A DNA stretch of 10,061 bases from Synergistaceae bacterium UBA5560 (GTDB lineage: Bacteria; Synergistota; Synergistia; Synergistales; Aminiphilaceae), in the NCBI GenBank assembly GCA_002425685.1, contig DIMS01000058.1:7214-17274 (forward strand). The letters are read 5' to 3'. The notes under the pieces were generated by a model. That model searched no databases, was not told the DNA's origin, and was given only the letters and a program-made list of their open reading frames with translations. Of this stretch, positions 1 to 6,346 are shown piece by piece. Position 1 is the stretch's first letter; every line of letters starts with the position of its first letter. Made by a program: the position numbers and the translations under genes.

Positions 1-88
1 TCTTTTGCCGGTGGGCGGCAGGAAAAGCGTAATAGGTCAGGGTCTCGCCGATTCTCTCTTCGAGGGTCTTCGCCGCTTTTGATAACGC
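1..88 (-). pseudogene. IS256-family transposase, 5'-truncated fragment
   Basis: The minus strand from about 88 down to the window edge translates to a stretch containing KAAKTLEERIGETL, then TYYAFPAAHRQK. This matches, from memory, the segment of IS256-family (mutator-type DDE) transposases just before the conserved 'IRTNNPLERxxREIRRRTR' block, which would lie beyond the left edge. The reading frame meets a TAA at 106-104, inside a terminator hairpin, and no transposase-like sequence lies upstream. The N-terminal part, including the first catalytic Asp residues, is therefore missing at this junction. I infer a dead remnant, or an insertion edge. How much of the C-terminus survives cannot be seen. 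An antisense plus-strand frame (2-82, ending TGA TAA) is only a shadow of it. Confidence 0.62.
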
Positions 89-124
89 AAAGGGCCATCC
101 TCGTTACGAGGATGGCCCTTTTTT
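86..124 (+). terminator. Rho-independent terminator (plus strand)
   Basis: A perfect 15-bp stem (89-103 with 107-121) closes a three-base TTA loop and runs into six T residues (119-124) on the plus strand. On the minus strand only three Ts follow before GCG, so it should work much better for rightward than for leftward transcription. It sits exactly where the transposase remnant ends. No rightward gene is visible inside the window, so whatever it terminates lies to the left. Confidence 0.8.
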
Positions 125-173
125 GCGTTGGCTTGCCTTTATATGGGCGTTGCCCTTGTGCCTCCGCCGCTCC

Positions 174-383
174 CTATCGGGTGATGGAGGTGCCTGCTCC
201 GGTAACCCTGGGGGTTGCCGCAGAAGGGGCGAGAAAACTTTCCGTCATGGAAAAGAGCCCCACGGGAGTCTTGAGGTAGAGATGTTCCACCACACGCCCG
301 TCGCGGATCTCCACGGGGAAAAAACGCCCCTCGGGAGTCATCCAGTGGTGCTTGCCGCTGATGGTGACGAGTTTGTTGCTCAT
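174..383 (-). CDS. Small hypothetical protein (69 aa)
   Basis: I do not recognise this family. The 69-residue product begins MSNKLVTISGKHHWMTPEGR. Its first 50 or so residues look like a genuine small beta-rich domain: alternating hydrophobic residues, a Gly-Lys-His-His-Trp motif at about 10-14, and DGRVVEHLYLKTPVG at about 28-42. These codons have the strong G/C third-position preference of the confident genes nearby. The last 20 residues (Ala/Thr/Pro-rich) are less convincing. No signal peptide or membrane segment is seen. The Shine-Dalgarno upstream of the ATG is weak (a GAAAG about 5 bases away), which is the main doubt. It lies downstream of the tRNA operon terminator, is read the same way, and is followed by the IS256 remnant. 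It may be an accessory gene or the stump of a longer one. Confidence 0.5.
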   Translation of the reverse strand: MSNKLVTISGKHHWMTPEGRFFPVEIRDGRVVEHLYLKTPVGLFSMTESFLAPSAATPRVTGAGTSITR

Positions 384-496
384 GTGTCTTTCGTGCCTTG
401 CCTTTCTTCTCTGATTCCGACGTTCGGGAAGTACGGAACGGGGCCTTCGGTACGACTCCGGCGTTCCTGGACAGACGCACTTCCCATGCTTTCCTG

Positions 497-533
497 CAAT
501 ACAAATGGGCCATTCCGGTTTCCCGAAATGGCC
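497..533 (-). terminator. Probable terminator of the tRNA operon
   Basis: On the minus strand a stem of 7 bp (GGCCATT/AATGGCC arms, 527-533 with 508-514), one mismatch and 3 more bp encloses a four-base loop. It is followed by a moderately T-rich CATTTGTATT. It lies 11 bases after the CCA end of tRNA-Asn, the last gene of the array, where a terminator is expected. The T tract is imperfect. Confidence 0.55.
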
Positions 534-543
534 TCATGTCTTC

Positions 544-619
544 TGGCTCCTCGGCGAGGACTTGAACCTCGAACCTAGTGGTTAACAGCCACCCGCTCTG
601 CCGATTGAGCTACCGAGGA
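544..619 (-). tRNA. tRNA-Asn (GTT)
   Basis: A complete 76-nt cloverleaf on the minus strand. The acceptor TCCTCGG pairs with CCGAGGA, the discriminator is G73 as usual for bacterial tRNA-Asn, and CCA is encoded. The anticodon loop CTGTTAA gives anticodon GTT, and the T arm is CGAGG-TTCAAGT-CCTCG. It is the last gene of the six-tRNA operon and is separated from tRNA-Cys by an unusually long spacer of about 108 bases. Confidence 0.97.
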
Positions 620-727
620 ATATCCAAAGGCGTTTCCCGATGCTTCGATTGCATAGATGACTTTTTATGGAGAAACACGAAAACCCTCTGGAAATCCGGT
701 GTGTCTCATTTGGTTGAGTCTATTTTC
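620..727. other. Long spacer inside the tRNA array
   Basis: This 108-base stretch between tRNA-Cys and tRNA-Asn is longer than the other spacers in the array (12 to 29 bases). I see no tRNA, ORF or convincing promoter in it. The only structure is a small hairpin, ATGC/GCAT arms around a seven-base loop, at about 638-652 on the minus strand. It could once have held another tRNA gene, but no cloverleaf remnant is recognisable. Confidence 0.4.
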
Positions 728-802
728 TGGAGGCGGCACCCGGATTCGAACCGGGGGATAAAGGATTTGCAGTCCTCTGCCTTACCACTTGGCTATGCCG
801 CC
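728..802 (-). tRNA. tRNA-Cys (GCA)
   Basis: A complete 75-nt cloverleaf. The acceptor GGCGGCA pairs with TGCCGCC, the discriminator is T73 (the Cys identity base), and CCA is encoded. The anticodon loop CTGCAAA gives GCA. The T arm is CCCGG-TTCGAAT-CCGGG. It is fifth in the operon. Confidence 0.97.
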
Positions 803-814
803 TCGGGAAGTTCC

Positions 815-889
815 TGGAGCGGAAAACGGGATTCGAACCCGCGACCCCAACCTTGGCAAGGTTGTGCTCTACCGCTGAGCTATTTCCGC
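815..889 (-). tRNA. tRNA-Gly (GCC)
   Basis: A complete 75-nt cloverleaf. The acceptor GCGGAAA pairs with TTTCCGC, the discriminator is T73 as in bacterial tRNA-Gly, and CCA is encoded. The anticodon loop TTGCCAA gives GCC. The T arm is CGGG-TTCGAAT-CCCG. It is fourth in the operon, 12 bases upstream of tRNA-Cys. Confidence 0.97.
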
Positions 890-904
890 ACCTCAAAGGA
901 AAAA

Positions 905-980
<76 letters not shown>

Positions 981-996
981 GATCGGGCGAAAAGAA

Positions 997-1074
997 TGGC
1001 GGGGCTGACGAGACTTGAACTCGCGACCTCCGACGTGACAGGCCGGCGCTCTAACCGTACTGAGCTACAACCCC
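997..1074 (-). tRNA. tRNA-Asp (GTC)
   Basis: A 78-nt cloverleaf. The acceptor GGGGTTG pairs with CAGCCCC (one G-T wobble), with G73, the Asp discriminator, and an encoded CCA. The anticodon loop CTGTCAC gives GTC. The D loop is slightly long (AGTACGGTTA). The flanking GC before the 5' end could pair further but is not part of the mature tRNA. It is second in the operon. Confidence 0.96.
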
Positions 1075-1103
1075 GCATACTGCCGTTGCCATAAAACTCT
1101 TGT

Positions 1104-1178
1104 TGGTGGGCGGAATTGGGTTCGAACCAACGACCCCCTGCTTGTAAGGCAGGTGCTCTTCCGCTGAGCTATCCGCCC
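1104..1178 (-). tRNA. tRNA-Val (TAC)
   Basis: A complete 75-nt cloverleaf. The acceptor GGGCGGA pairs with TCCGCCC, with A73 and an encoded CCA. The anticodon loop CTTACAA gives TAC, which reads all or most Val codons when U34 is modified. It is the first gene of the operon and starts about 17 bases after the predicted transcription start. Confidence 0.97.
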
Positions 1179-1194
1179 CCATGCCCACCGACGC

Positions 1195-1230
1195 GAGGCA
1201 TAGTATATCGAGCTGCGGCAGGGATGTCAA
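1195..1230 (-). promoter_or_regulatory. Sigma-70 promoter of the tRNA operon
   Basis: On the minus strand a perfect -35 box TTGACA (1230-1225), a 17-base spacer and a -10 box TATACT (1207-1202) stand upstream of tRNA-Val. The predicted start is near 1195. The bases between -10 and +1 are G/C-rich, as in stable-RNA promoters under stringent control; that regulatory link is inference. The -35 box contains the TGA stop codon (1229-1227) of the GH1 gene, so the promoter begins inside the end of the upstream operon. Confidence 0.87.
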
Positions 1231-2594
1231 CACCTTTGCGACAAATTTTCCGTCCGGTGTTCCTCGACGATGCGCTTGTAGAGCCGGGCCGAATCCTTGG
1301 GTATGCGGCGCTGGGTGAGATAGTCCGTGTAGTAGAGCCCGAAGCGCTTGGCGAAGCCGAAGGTCCACTCGAAGTTGTCGTAAACGGACCAGGCATAATA
1401 TCCCCGGACGTCCACACCCTGCTTCACCGCCTCGATCACGGCGTCGAGATGGTCCACCAGGAATTTCTGGCGCTCTTCGTCGTGGATGGCGCCCCCCTCC
1501 TGAACGTCGTCCCAGGCGGAACCGTTCTCGGTGATGTAGAAGGTTTCGATGGCGTACTCGTCCCGAAGGCGCAGAAGGAGTTCCGTGAGCCCCGAGGGAA
1601 CGATGCACCAGCCCATGGCGGTACGTGGCCCCGCCGGGGCGTCCACGAGACGCAGGGGAATCGGCCTCGTCGGGTCCGCCACGACGTAGCTGGGGAAGTA
1701 GTAGTTCAGGCCGAAGAAGTCGGGCTTGCCCCGCACGGGATCGAGGTCGCCTTCCCGGATTTCGGGCATGCTCTCGGGAACATGGCGGTAGAGGCTTTCG
1801 GGATAGCGCCCCCGGAAGAGGGGATCGAGAAAGAGCCGGTCCTCCCAGTCCATGAGCAGTTCCGCAGCAACGCGATCCTCGGGACGGTCCGTGGCGGGCA
1901 GGGCGAGGGTGGTGTTCATGACGATCCCCGCCTTTGCTCCGGGTGCGTAGGCCCGAATGCGGTCCATGGCGAGGACGTGGGCACGGTTGAGCGTGTGGGC
2001 GGCATGGTGAGTGAGCCGAAGGTTTTTTCTCCCCGGAGCCTGGCTGCCGTTGTAGTAGCCGTTGAAACAGATGCAATAGGGTTCGTTGAAGGTCACGATC
2101 AGGGGAAGCCGGTCACCGAGACGGCGGAGCACCGTCTCTGCGTAGTCGGCGAAGTGGTCCGCCACGTCCCGCTCGGGCCATCCGCCGCGGTCCTCCAGTT
2201 CCTGGGGAAGGTCCCAGTGGTAGAGGGTGCACATGGGAACGAGCCCTCGCTGAAGGAGACCGTCCACCAGGCGGTCATAGAAATCGAGCCCCCGCGGTTC
2301 GACCGCGCCGCATCCCCTGGGGAAAATGCGCGGCCAGGCCACGGAGAAACGGTAGGAAGCGATACCCAGTTCCTTCATGAGGTCCAGGTCTTCCTCCCAG
2401 CGATGGTAGTGATCGCACGCCACGTCTCCGTTGTGAGCCTCGTAGACCTTGCCGGGGGTGCGGCAATAGGTGTCCCAGATGGAACACCCCCGACCGTTGG
2501 CCCAGACGGCTCCCTCGATCTGGTAGGCCGCGGTGGCCACGCCCCAGAGAAAGTCCTTCGGCAGGGCCTTCAGGTCCAGCGAATGGTGCGTCAT
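1227..2594 (-). CDS. bglA: GH1 beta-glucosidase / beta-galactosidase
   Basis: A 455-residue glycoside hydrolase family 1 enzyme, full length for the family. It should hydrolyse beta-glucosides or beta-galactosides by the retaining mechanism. Visible landmarks are FLWGVATAAYQIEGA at 15-29 (sugar-binding Gln25), YHWDLP at 125-130, TFNEP at 168-172 (acid/base Glu171), ITENG at 354-358 (nucleophile Glu356) and NFEW at 407-410 (Glu409/Trp410 at the -1 subsite). The NFEW-type end, without the Ser-Lys-Tyr phosphate loop, points to non-phosphorylated substrates. No signal peptide is present, so it is cytoplasmic. The ATG at 2594 has a strong GAAGGAGG eight bases upstream; an in-frame upstream extension to 2711 overlaps mglC and lacks this support. 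It is the last gene of the gal/mgl cluster, 62 bases after mglC, and no terminator follows. Context favours beta-galactosides, but the true specificity is unknown. Confidence 0.95.
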   Translation of the reverse strand: MTHHSLDLKALPKDFLWGVATAAYQIEGAVWANGRGCSIWDTYCRTPGKVYEAHNGDVACDHYHRWEEDLDLMKELGIASYRFSVAWPRIFPRGCGAVEPRGLDFYDRLVDGLLQRGLVPMCTLYHWDLPQELEDRGGWPERDVADHFADYAETVLRRLGDRLPLIVTFNEPYCICFNGYYNGSQAPGRKNLRLTHHAAHTLNRAHVLAMDRIRAYAPGAKAGIVMNTTLALPATDRPEDRVAAELLMDWEDRLFLDPLFRGRYPESLYRHVPESMPEIREGDLDPVRGKPDFFGLNYYFPSYVVADPTRPIPLRLVDAPAGPRTAMGWCIVPSGLTELLLRLRDEYAIETFYITENGSAWDDVQEGGAIHDEERQKFLVDHLDAVIEAVKQGVDVRGYYAWSVYDNFEWTFGFAKRFGLYYTDYLTQRRIPKDSARLYKRIVEEHRTENLSQRC

Positions 2595-2649
2595 GGTCGT
2601 CCTCCTTCGTTTTTCGATGGGATTCTCCCCGGTGCTGGGGTTTTCTCCG

Positions 2650-2666
2650 GCGACGCTCAGCGTCGC
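2650..2666 (-). other. Small hairpin over the mglC stop codon
   Basis: A 6-bp GCGACG/CGTCGC stem encloses a CTGAG loop that contains the mglC TGA stop codon. No T tract follows, so it is not a terminator. It could affect mRNA decay or translation coupling to the GH1 gene 62 bases on. It may also be chance in a GC-rich genome. Confidence 0.3.
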
Positions 2667-3616
2667 TTGTGCTTGCTCATGTCGTAGATCACGGCACCGA
2701 CGATGATGCATCCCTTGACCACCTGCTGCAGGTAGGGGGAGACGCCGAGAAGGATGAGGCCGTTCTCCACCACGGCGAGAATCATGATGCCCGCGACCAT
2801 GCCGCTCACGGTGCCGAGGCCGCCGCTGTGACTGATGCCGCCCACGGTGACCGCGGCGATGGCGTCGAGTTCGTACATGTTGCCGTAGGTGGCGTTGCCC
2901 GCGGCGGTGCGGGCGGCCATGAGCATGCCACCGAACGCGGCGAGGAAGGCCGCGATGGTGTAGACCGCCACGAGGTTCAGCTCCACCGAGACCCCGGAGA
3001 CGCGGGCGGCGTTCTCGTTGCCGCCGATGGCGTAGATGTTCTTGCCGAAGGCGGTGTGATTGAGTATCACCCAGACCGCTCCGGCGGCGACGAGAAAGTA
3101 GATCGCCAAAAGGGGCACGGGGCCGACCATGGCACGCCCCAGAATCATGAAGTCCTCCCGGAGCTGGCTCACGGGAAAGCCCTTGGTGTACATGAGCGCC
3201 AGCCCCCGGGCCACGGTCATCGCCCCCAGGGTTGCGATGAAGGGGGGGATCTTCGTGTAGGCCACGAAGGCGCCGTTGCAGGCACCGATGACAACTCCCA
3301 CCAGCGAGGCAAGGACCACCGCGACGAACACGGGGGGCATGCCGAACTTGCTCACCTCGGGATTCTGGGCGAAACTGGCCGCCACTACCGACGCGAGGGC
3401 CACCACGGATCCGGAGGAAAGATCGATTCCTCTGGAGATGATGACCATGCCGACCCCTAGGGCGATGAGTCCCTTGATGGACCAGGAGGTGAGCATGCTC
3501 ATGGCGTTGGGCACCGTGAAAAATCCTTCCGTCGCGATCGAGAAGAAGAGCACCAGCAGGACGAGCACGAGATAGAGGGAGTATTTGTTGAGAATCTGCA
3601 CGAGTCTGTTTTTCAT
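2657..3616 (-). CDS. mglC: Galactose/sugar ABC transporter permease (MglC/RbsC type)
   Basis: A 319-residue polytopic inner-membrane protein of the BPD_transp_2 family (RbsC, MglC, XylH). It forms the channel of a monosaccharide importer, probably as a homodimer with MglA. Hydrophobic segments run from residue 12 to near 310, about ten in all. Family landmarks are SRGIDLSSGSVVAL (61-74), TKIPPFIATLGAMTVARGLA (121-140), the cytoplasmic ATPase-coupling region GGNENAARVSGV (198-209), DAIAAVTVGG (251-260) and GGLGTVSG (265-272). The basic tail KHKRR is a cytoplasmic end. The ATG at 3616 has AAGGGGA about seven bases upstream. It lies 17 bases after mglA, so the two are surely co-transcribed. A longer in-frame reading up to 3895 overlaps mglA and is rejected. 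The sugar is inferred from the neighbouring MglB-like protein; RbsC would be the alternative name. Confidence 0.93.
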   Translation of the reverse strand: MKNRLVQILNKYSLYLVLVLLVLFFSIATEGFFTVPNAMSMLTSWSIKGLIALGVGMVIISRGIDLSSGSVVALASVVAASFAQNPEVSKFGMPPVFVAVVLASLVGVVIGACNGAFVAYTKIPPFIATLGAMTVARGLALMYTKGFPVSQLREDFMILGRAMVGPVPLLAIYFLVAAGAVWVILNHTAFGKNIYAIGGNENAARVSGVSVELNLVAVYTIAAFLAAFGGMLMAARTAAGNATYGNMYELDAIAAVTVGGISHSGGLGTVSGMVAGIMILAVVENGLILLGVSPYLQQVVKGCIIVGAVIYDMSKHKRR

Positions 3617-3633
3617 GAGGATTCCCCTTTTCG

Positions 3634-5136
3634 TCACACCGCGGTGGCGTATTTCATGACCAGTTCCTGAGAGGCGTCCTTCCGCTCCAGAATGGCGGTC
3701 TGTCTGCCTTCGTGCATGACCACGATACGGTCGCTCATGCCCAGGATCTCCGGCAGCTCCGAGGAGACGAGGAGGATGGAGTTCCCCTCCGCGGCAAGCT
3801 CGGAGATGATCGCATGGATTTCCGCCTTGGCTCCCACGTCGATGCCGCGGGTGGGTTCGTCGAGGATGAGGATGTCCGGCCGGGTGAGGAGCCACCGGGC
3901 CACGAGGACCTTCTGCTGATTGCCTCCACTCAGGTTCTGGATGCGGGTCTCGTAGCTCGGAGTGCGGGTGCGGAGACGCTCGTTGTATTCTCTGGTGTCG
4001 GTGCGGATGCGGGCGAAATCGAGCAGCCGCAGCGGTTTTTTCACGTAGGAAAGCAGATTGGCGATGATGGTGTTGTCCGTCACGCTTCCCACGCCGATGA
4101 TACCTGTGCTGCGTCGATCCTCGGTGAGAAAGGCGAACCCCGCCCGCTTGGCGTCCCGTGGACTGCGGATGCGGGTCTCCCCACCGTCGATGAGAACGCG
4201 TCCCGACGCGATGGGACGAAGGCCGAAGAGGGTCTCCATGAGTTCGGTCCGCCCTGCTCCCACAAGCCCCGCGAAGCCGAGGATCTCGCCCCTGCGGAGA
4301 TCGAAGGTGACGTTCTCGAAGGCACCCGGAGAGGAAAGCTCCTCCACCCGAAGACGCACGTCCCCGAGAGGGACGTCCTGCTTGGGGAAAAGGCTCGTGA
4401 GTTCCCGTCCCACCATCATACGAATGAGTTCCTCGATGGTGAGGGAAGCCACCTCCCGCTCCCCCACGAACTTGCCGTCCCGAAGGACCGTGACCTCGTC
4501 GCAGATGCGAAAGATCTCTTCCATCTTATGGGAGATGTAGATGATCGCCACACCCTGGGACCGAAGACGCCGGATGATCTTGAAGAGCTGGGCGATCTCG
4601 GTTTCCGTGAGGGACGAGGTGGGTTCGTCCATGATGAGCAGCTCCGAGTTGTAGGAGACTGCCTTGGCAATCTCCATCATCTGCATTTTCGCCACGGTGA
4701 GATTGCCCGCCCTCTCGCGGGGATCGAGGTTCAGCTCCAGATCCTCGAAGATGGCCCTGGTACGCACGTGCATCGCCTCGGCATCCACGAGGGAAAGCGG
4801 CCCGAAGCGCCGCCTTGGAAACCTGCCGAGCCAGATGTTCTCCATGACGGGGCGCTCCGCCACGGGATTGAGTTCCTGATGGATCATGGCGATTCCCTTT
4901 GCGAGCGCCACGGAGGGATGGGGGATGCGAAGCTCCTCTCCCTTGAAGAGGATACGCCCCGAATCCGGGCGGTAGAGGCCGAGAAGACACTTCATCAGGG
5001 TGGATTTTCCCGCGCCGTTCTCCCCCATCACGGCGTGGACATGTCCCGGGCGGACACGGAGGCTCACACCGTCCAGGGCCTGGACGCCAGGAAATGCCTT
5101 GGAAAGGTTCTCCACTTCCAGAGTGTAGTCGCTCAC
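3634..5136 (-). CDS. mglA: Galactose/sugar ABC transporter ATP-binding protein (MglA/RbsA type)
   Basis: A 500-residue double ATPase of the carbohydrate uptake CUT2 class, which drives the permease from the cytoplasmic face. The N-terminal ATPase has Walker A GENGAGKST (38-46), a degenerate signature LTVAKMQMMEIAKA (146-159) and Walker B LLIMDEPTSSLT (166-177). The C-terminal ATPase has Walker A with Lys replaced by Arg (GLVGAGRTE, about 290-298), a canonical LSGGNQQKV (402-410) and ILILDEPTRGIDVGAKAEI (422-440). This asymmetry is normal for the family. I chose the GTG at 5136 because AGGAGG lies eight bases before it. The GTG at 5145, three codons upstream, overlaps that ribosome site. It sits between mglB (125-base gap with a stem-loop) and mglC (17-base gap). 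Confidence 0.95.
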   Translation of the reverse strand: MSDYTLEVENLSKAFPGVQALDGVSLRVRPGHVHAVMGENGAGKSTLMKCLLGLYRPDSGRILFKGEELRIPHPSVALAKGIAMIHQELNPVAERPVMENIWLGRFPRRRFGPLSLVDAEAMHVRTRAIFEDLELNLDPRERAGNLTVAKMQMMEIAKAVSYNSELLIMDEPTSSLTETEIAQLFKIIRRLRSQGVAIIYISHKMEEIFRICDEVTVLRDGKFVGEREVASLTIEELIRMMVGRELTSLFPKQDVPLGDVRLRVEELSSPGAFENVTFDLRRGEILGFAGLVGAGRTELMETLFGLRPIASGRVLIDGGETRIRSPRDAKRAGFAFLTEDRRSTGIIGVGSVTDNTIIANLLSYVKKPLRLLDFARIRTDTREYNERLRTRTPSYETRIQNLSGGNQQKVLVARWLLTRPDILILDEPTRGIDVGAKAEIHAIISELAAEGNSILLVSSELPEILGMSDRIVVMHEGRQTAILERKDASQELVMKYATAV

Positions 5137-5200
5137 GGCTGACACCTCCTTTCCTTCGCTCCGTCGTCACGCTGACGCAGACGGCATTGCAAATACGAAG

Positions 5201-5240
5201 CGGTGCGCGGAGGACGGGCGAAGCCGTCCCCCGCACACCG
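5201..5240 (-). promoter_or_regulatory. Stable stem-loop between mglB and mglA
   Basis: The arms 5201-5217 and 5224-5240 form a continuous 17-bp stem (two G-T wobbles on the minus-strand RNA) with a six-base CTTCGC loop. No T tract follows, so it is unlikely to be an efficient terminator. Such structures after binding-protein genes are known to block 3'-to-5' exonucleases and raise binding-protein mRNA over the ATPase and permease. I infer that role here. A second, smaller CGTCA/TGACG hairpin lies at 5165-5177, just ahead of the mglA ribosome site. Confidence 0.72.
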
Positions 5241-5261
5241 AGCACCGGGCAACTCGAAGAA

Positions 5262-6197
5262 TTACAGGTCTTCCTTGGTGACCTTCCGGAAGGGAATGCT
5301 CGTCTCCGGGGGAAGCTCCTTGCCGGCCATCAGGTCGAGCTGGAGAAGCACAAGGGTGCGCCCCAGCTTGTCCGCGTCCTGCAGAACCGTGCCCATCATC
5401 TCGCCCTTCTTGACGGAGGCCTGTCCGTCCGGAGTGGCATCCACACCGACGACGGGCACGCTTTCGAGCTTGCCCGCGGCGCGGAGCGCCTCGATGACTC
5501 CCAGGGCCATTTCGTCGTTATTGCAGATCACCACGTCGAAGTTCTTCGCCACGATGGTCTGCATTTTGTTCTGTGCTTCGGCGCGGGACCACATGGCGGT
5601 GTCCTCGTAGACCGCTTCGAGCTTGTAGCCCAGATCCTCAAGCCCCTTCTTCACGCCCGCGGTTCGTTTCACCGTGGCCTCGTGGCCGGGCTCACCCATG
5701 AAGAGCACGTACTTGAGACCGCCCTTCTTGTCCACGCCCTTCGCCTTGAAGTAGGCATCGATCATCTCCGCCTGAATGGGACCCACGACGGATTCGTCGG
5801 AACCCACGTAGAAGGTGTTTTTGCCGTCGATGTACTTGTCCTCGGGGCGTTTGTTGAAGAGGATGAGTTTTCTCCCCTTGGCCGCGTCGATGATGGCCGG
5901 GGCGGAGGTGGCGTCCACGGGGTTGATGACGAGCACCTGGGCCCCCTGGGCGACGAACTGCTCTATCTGGCTGAGCTGCCGGTTCTGGTCCTTCTGGGCG
6001 TCCGCGGGAACGGTGGGAAGCCCCTGTCCCTTGGCCTCCGCCTCGATGGCGTTCCGCACAAGGGAGATGAACATGTCGCTGTTGTCGTACAGGGAATAGT
6101 AGACCTTCTTTGCCGCGTCGTCGGCGGCGAACGCCGACGCACCGAGCAGCACCGCCACGAGAAGACCGACTGCAACGATCAGAAAAGAACGTTTCAT
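5262..6197 (-). CDS. mglB: Galactose/glucose-binding periplasmic protein (MglB type)
   Basis: A 311-residue substrate-binding protein of the Peripla_BP_4 type that delivers sugar to MglAC. A signal peptide (MKR, hydrophobic core 5-20, AFA-AD cleavage after about residue 24) has no lipobox Cys, implying a free periplasmic protein. The body follows E. coli MglB closely from memory: FNKRPEDK, GEPGH at 168-172, DTAMW at 199-203, NND at 226-228, GVDATPD at 251-257. Ligand contacts that appear kept are Asp41, Phe43, Asn115, Lys116, His172, Arg178, Trp203, Asn227 and Asp253. Two are changed: Asp154 of MglB is Ala174 here and Asn256 is Gln273. The calcium loop is shortened. The ATG at 6197 has GGAGGG about ten bases upstream. 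It lies 149 bases after galT. Sugar specificity could differ from plain galactose/glucose. Confidence 0.92.
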   Translation of the reverse strand: MKRSFLIVAVGLLVAVLLGASAFAADDAAKKVYYSLYDNSDMFISLVRNAIEAEAKGQGLPTVPADAQKDQNRQLSQIEQFVAQGAQVLVINPVDATSAPAIIDAAKGRKLILFNKRPEDKYIDGKNTFYVGSDESVVGPIQAEMIDAYFKAKGVDKKGGLKYVLFMGEPGHEATVKRTAGVKKGLEDLGYKLEAVYEDTAMWSRAEAQNKMQTIVAKNFDVVICNNDEMALGVIEALRAAGKLESVPVVGVDATPDGQASVKKGEMMGTVLQDADKLGRTLVLLQLDLMAGKELPPETSIPFRKVTKEDL

Positions 6198-6346
6198 TTC
6201 GGAAACACCCTCCTCACATGTCATCGGAATTTCCCGAACCGTGCTCCCGCACCCTCTCTGCGCACTTTCCTGCGCTCAACGGCTCTTCGGGAGCGGAAGA
6301 AACGCTTCGTCAACGGAGTTTCGCGAGTCCCTGCGGAACCTTCAGG
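6198..6346 (-). other. galT-mglB intergenic region with small hairpins
   Basis: This is the longest gap inside the cluster (149 bases). On the minus strand I see three short stem-loops in a row: arms TCTTC/GAAGA near 6283-6299, GCGCA/TGCGC at 6260-6275, and GTGC/GCAC with a GGGA loop at 6241-6252. A TTGACG motif lies near 6312-6307, but no -10 box stands at the right distance. It may hold an mRNA processing site or a weak internal promoter; neither is shown. Confidence 0.35.

Noticed and set aside
2..82. Plus-strand reading frame ending in TGA TAA just before the terminator
   Set aside because: The opposite strand has a clear IS256 transposase match, so the tandem stops before the hairpin look coincidental.
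1116..2687. 523-codon plus-strand ORF opposite the GH1 gene
   Set aside because: It is a shadow ORF from GC-rich codon bias. It starts in tRNA-Val and has no family pattern, while the opposite strand encodes a complete GH1 enzyme with both catalytic Glu motifs.
3712..5142. 476-codon plus-strand ORF opposite mglA
   Set aside because: It is His/Asp/Glu-rich antisense reading of the ATPase gene, with no ribosome site or recognisable domain.
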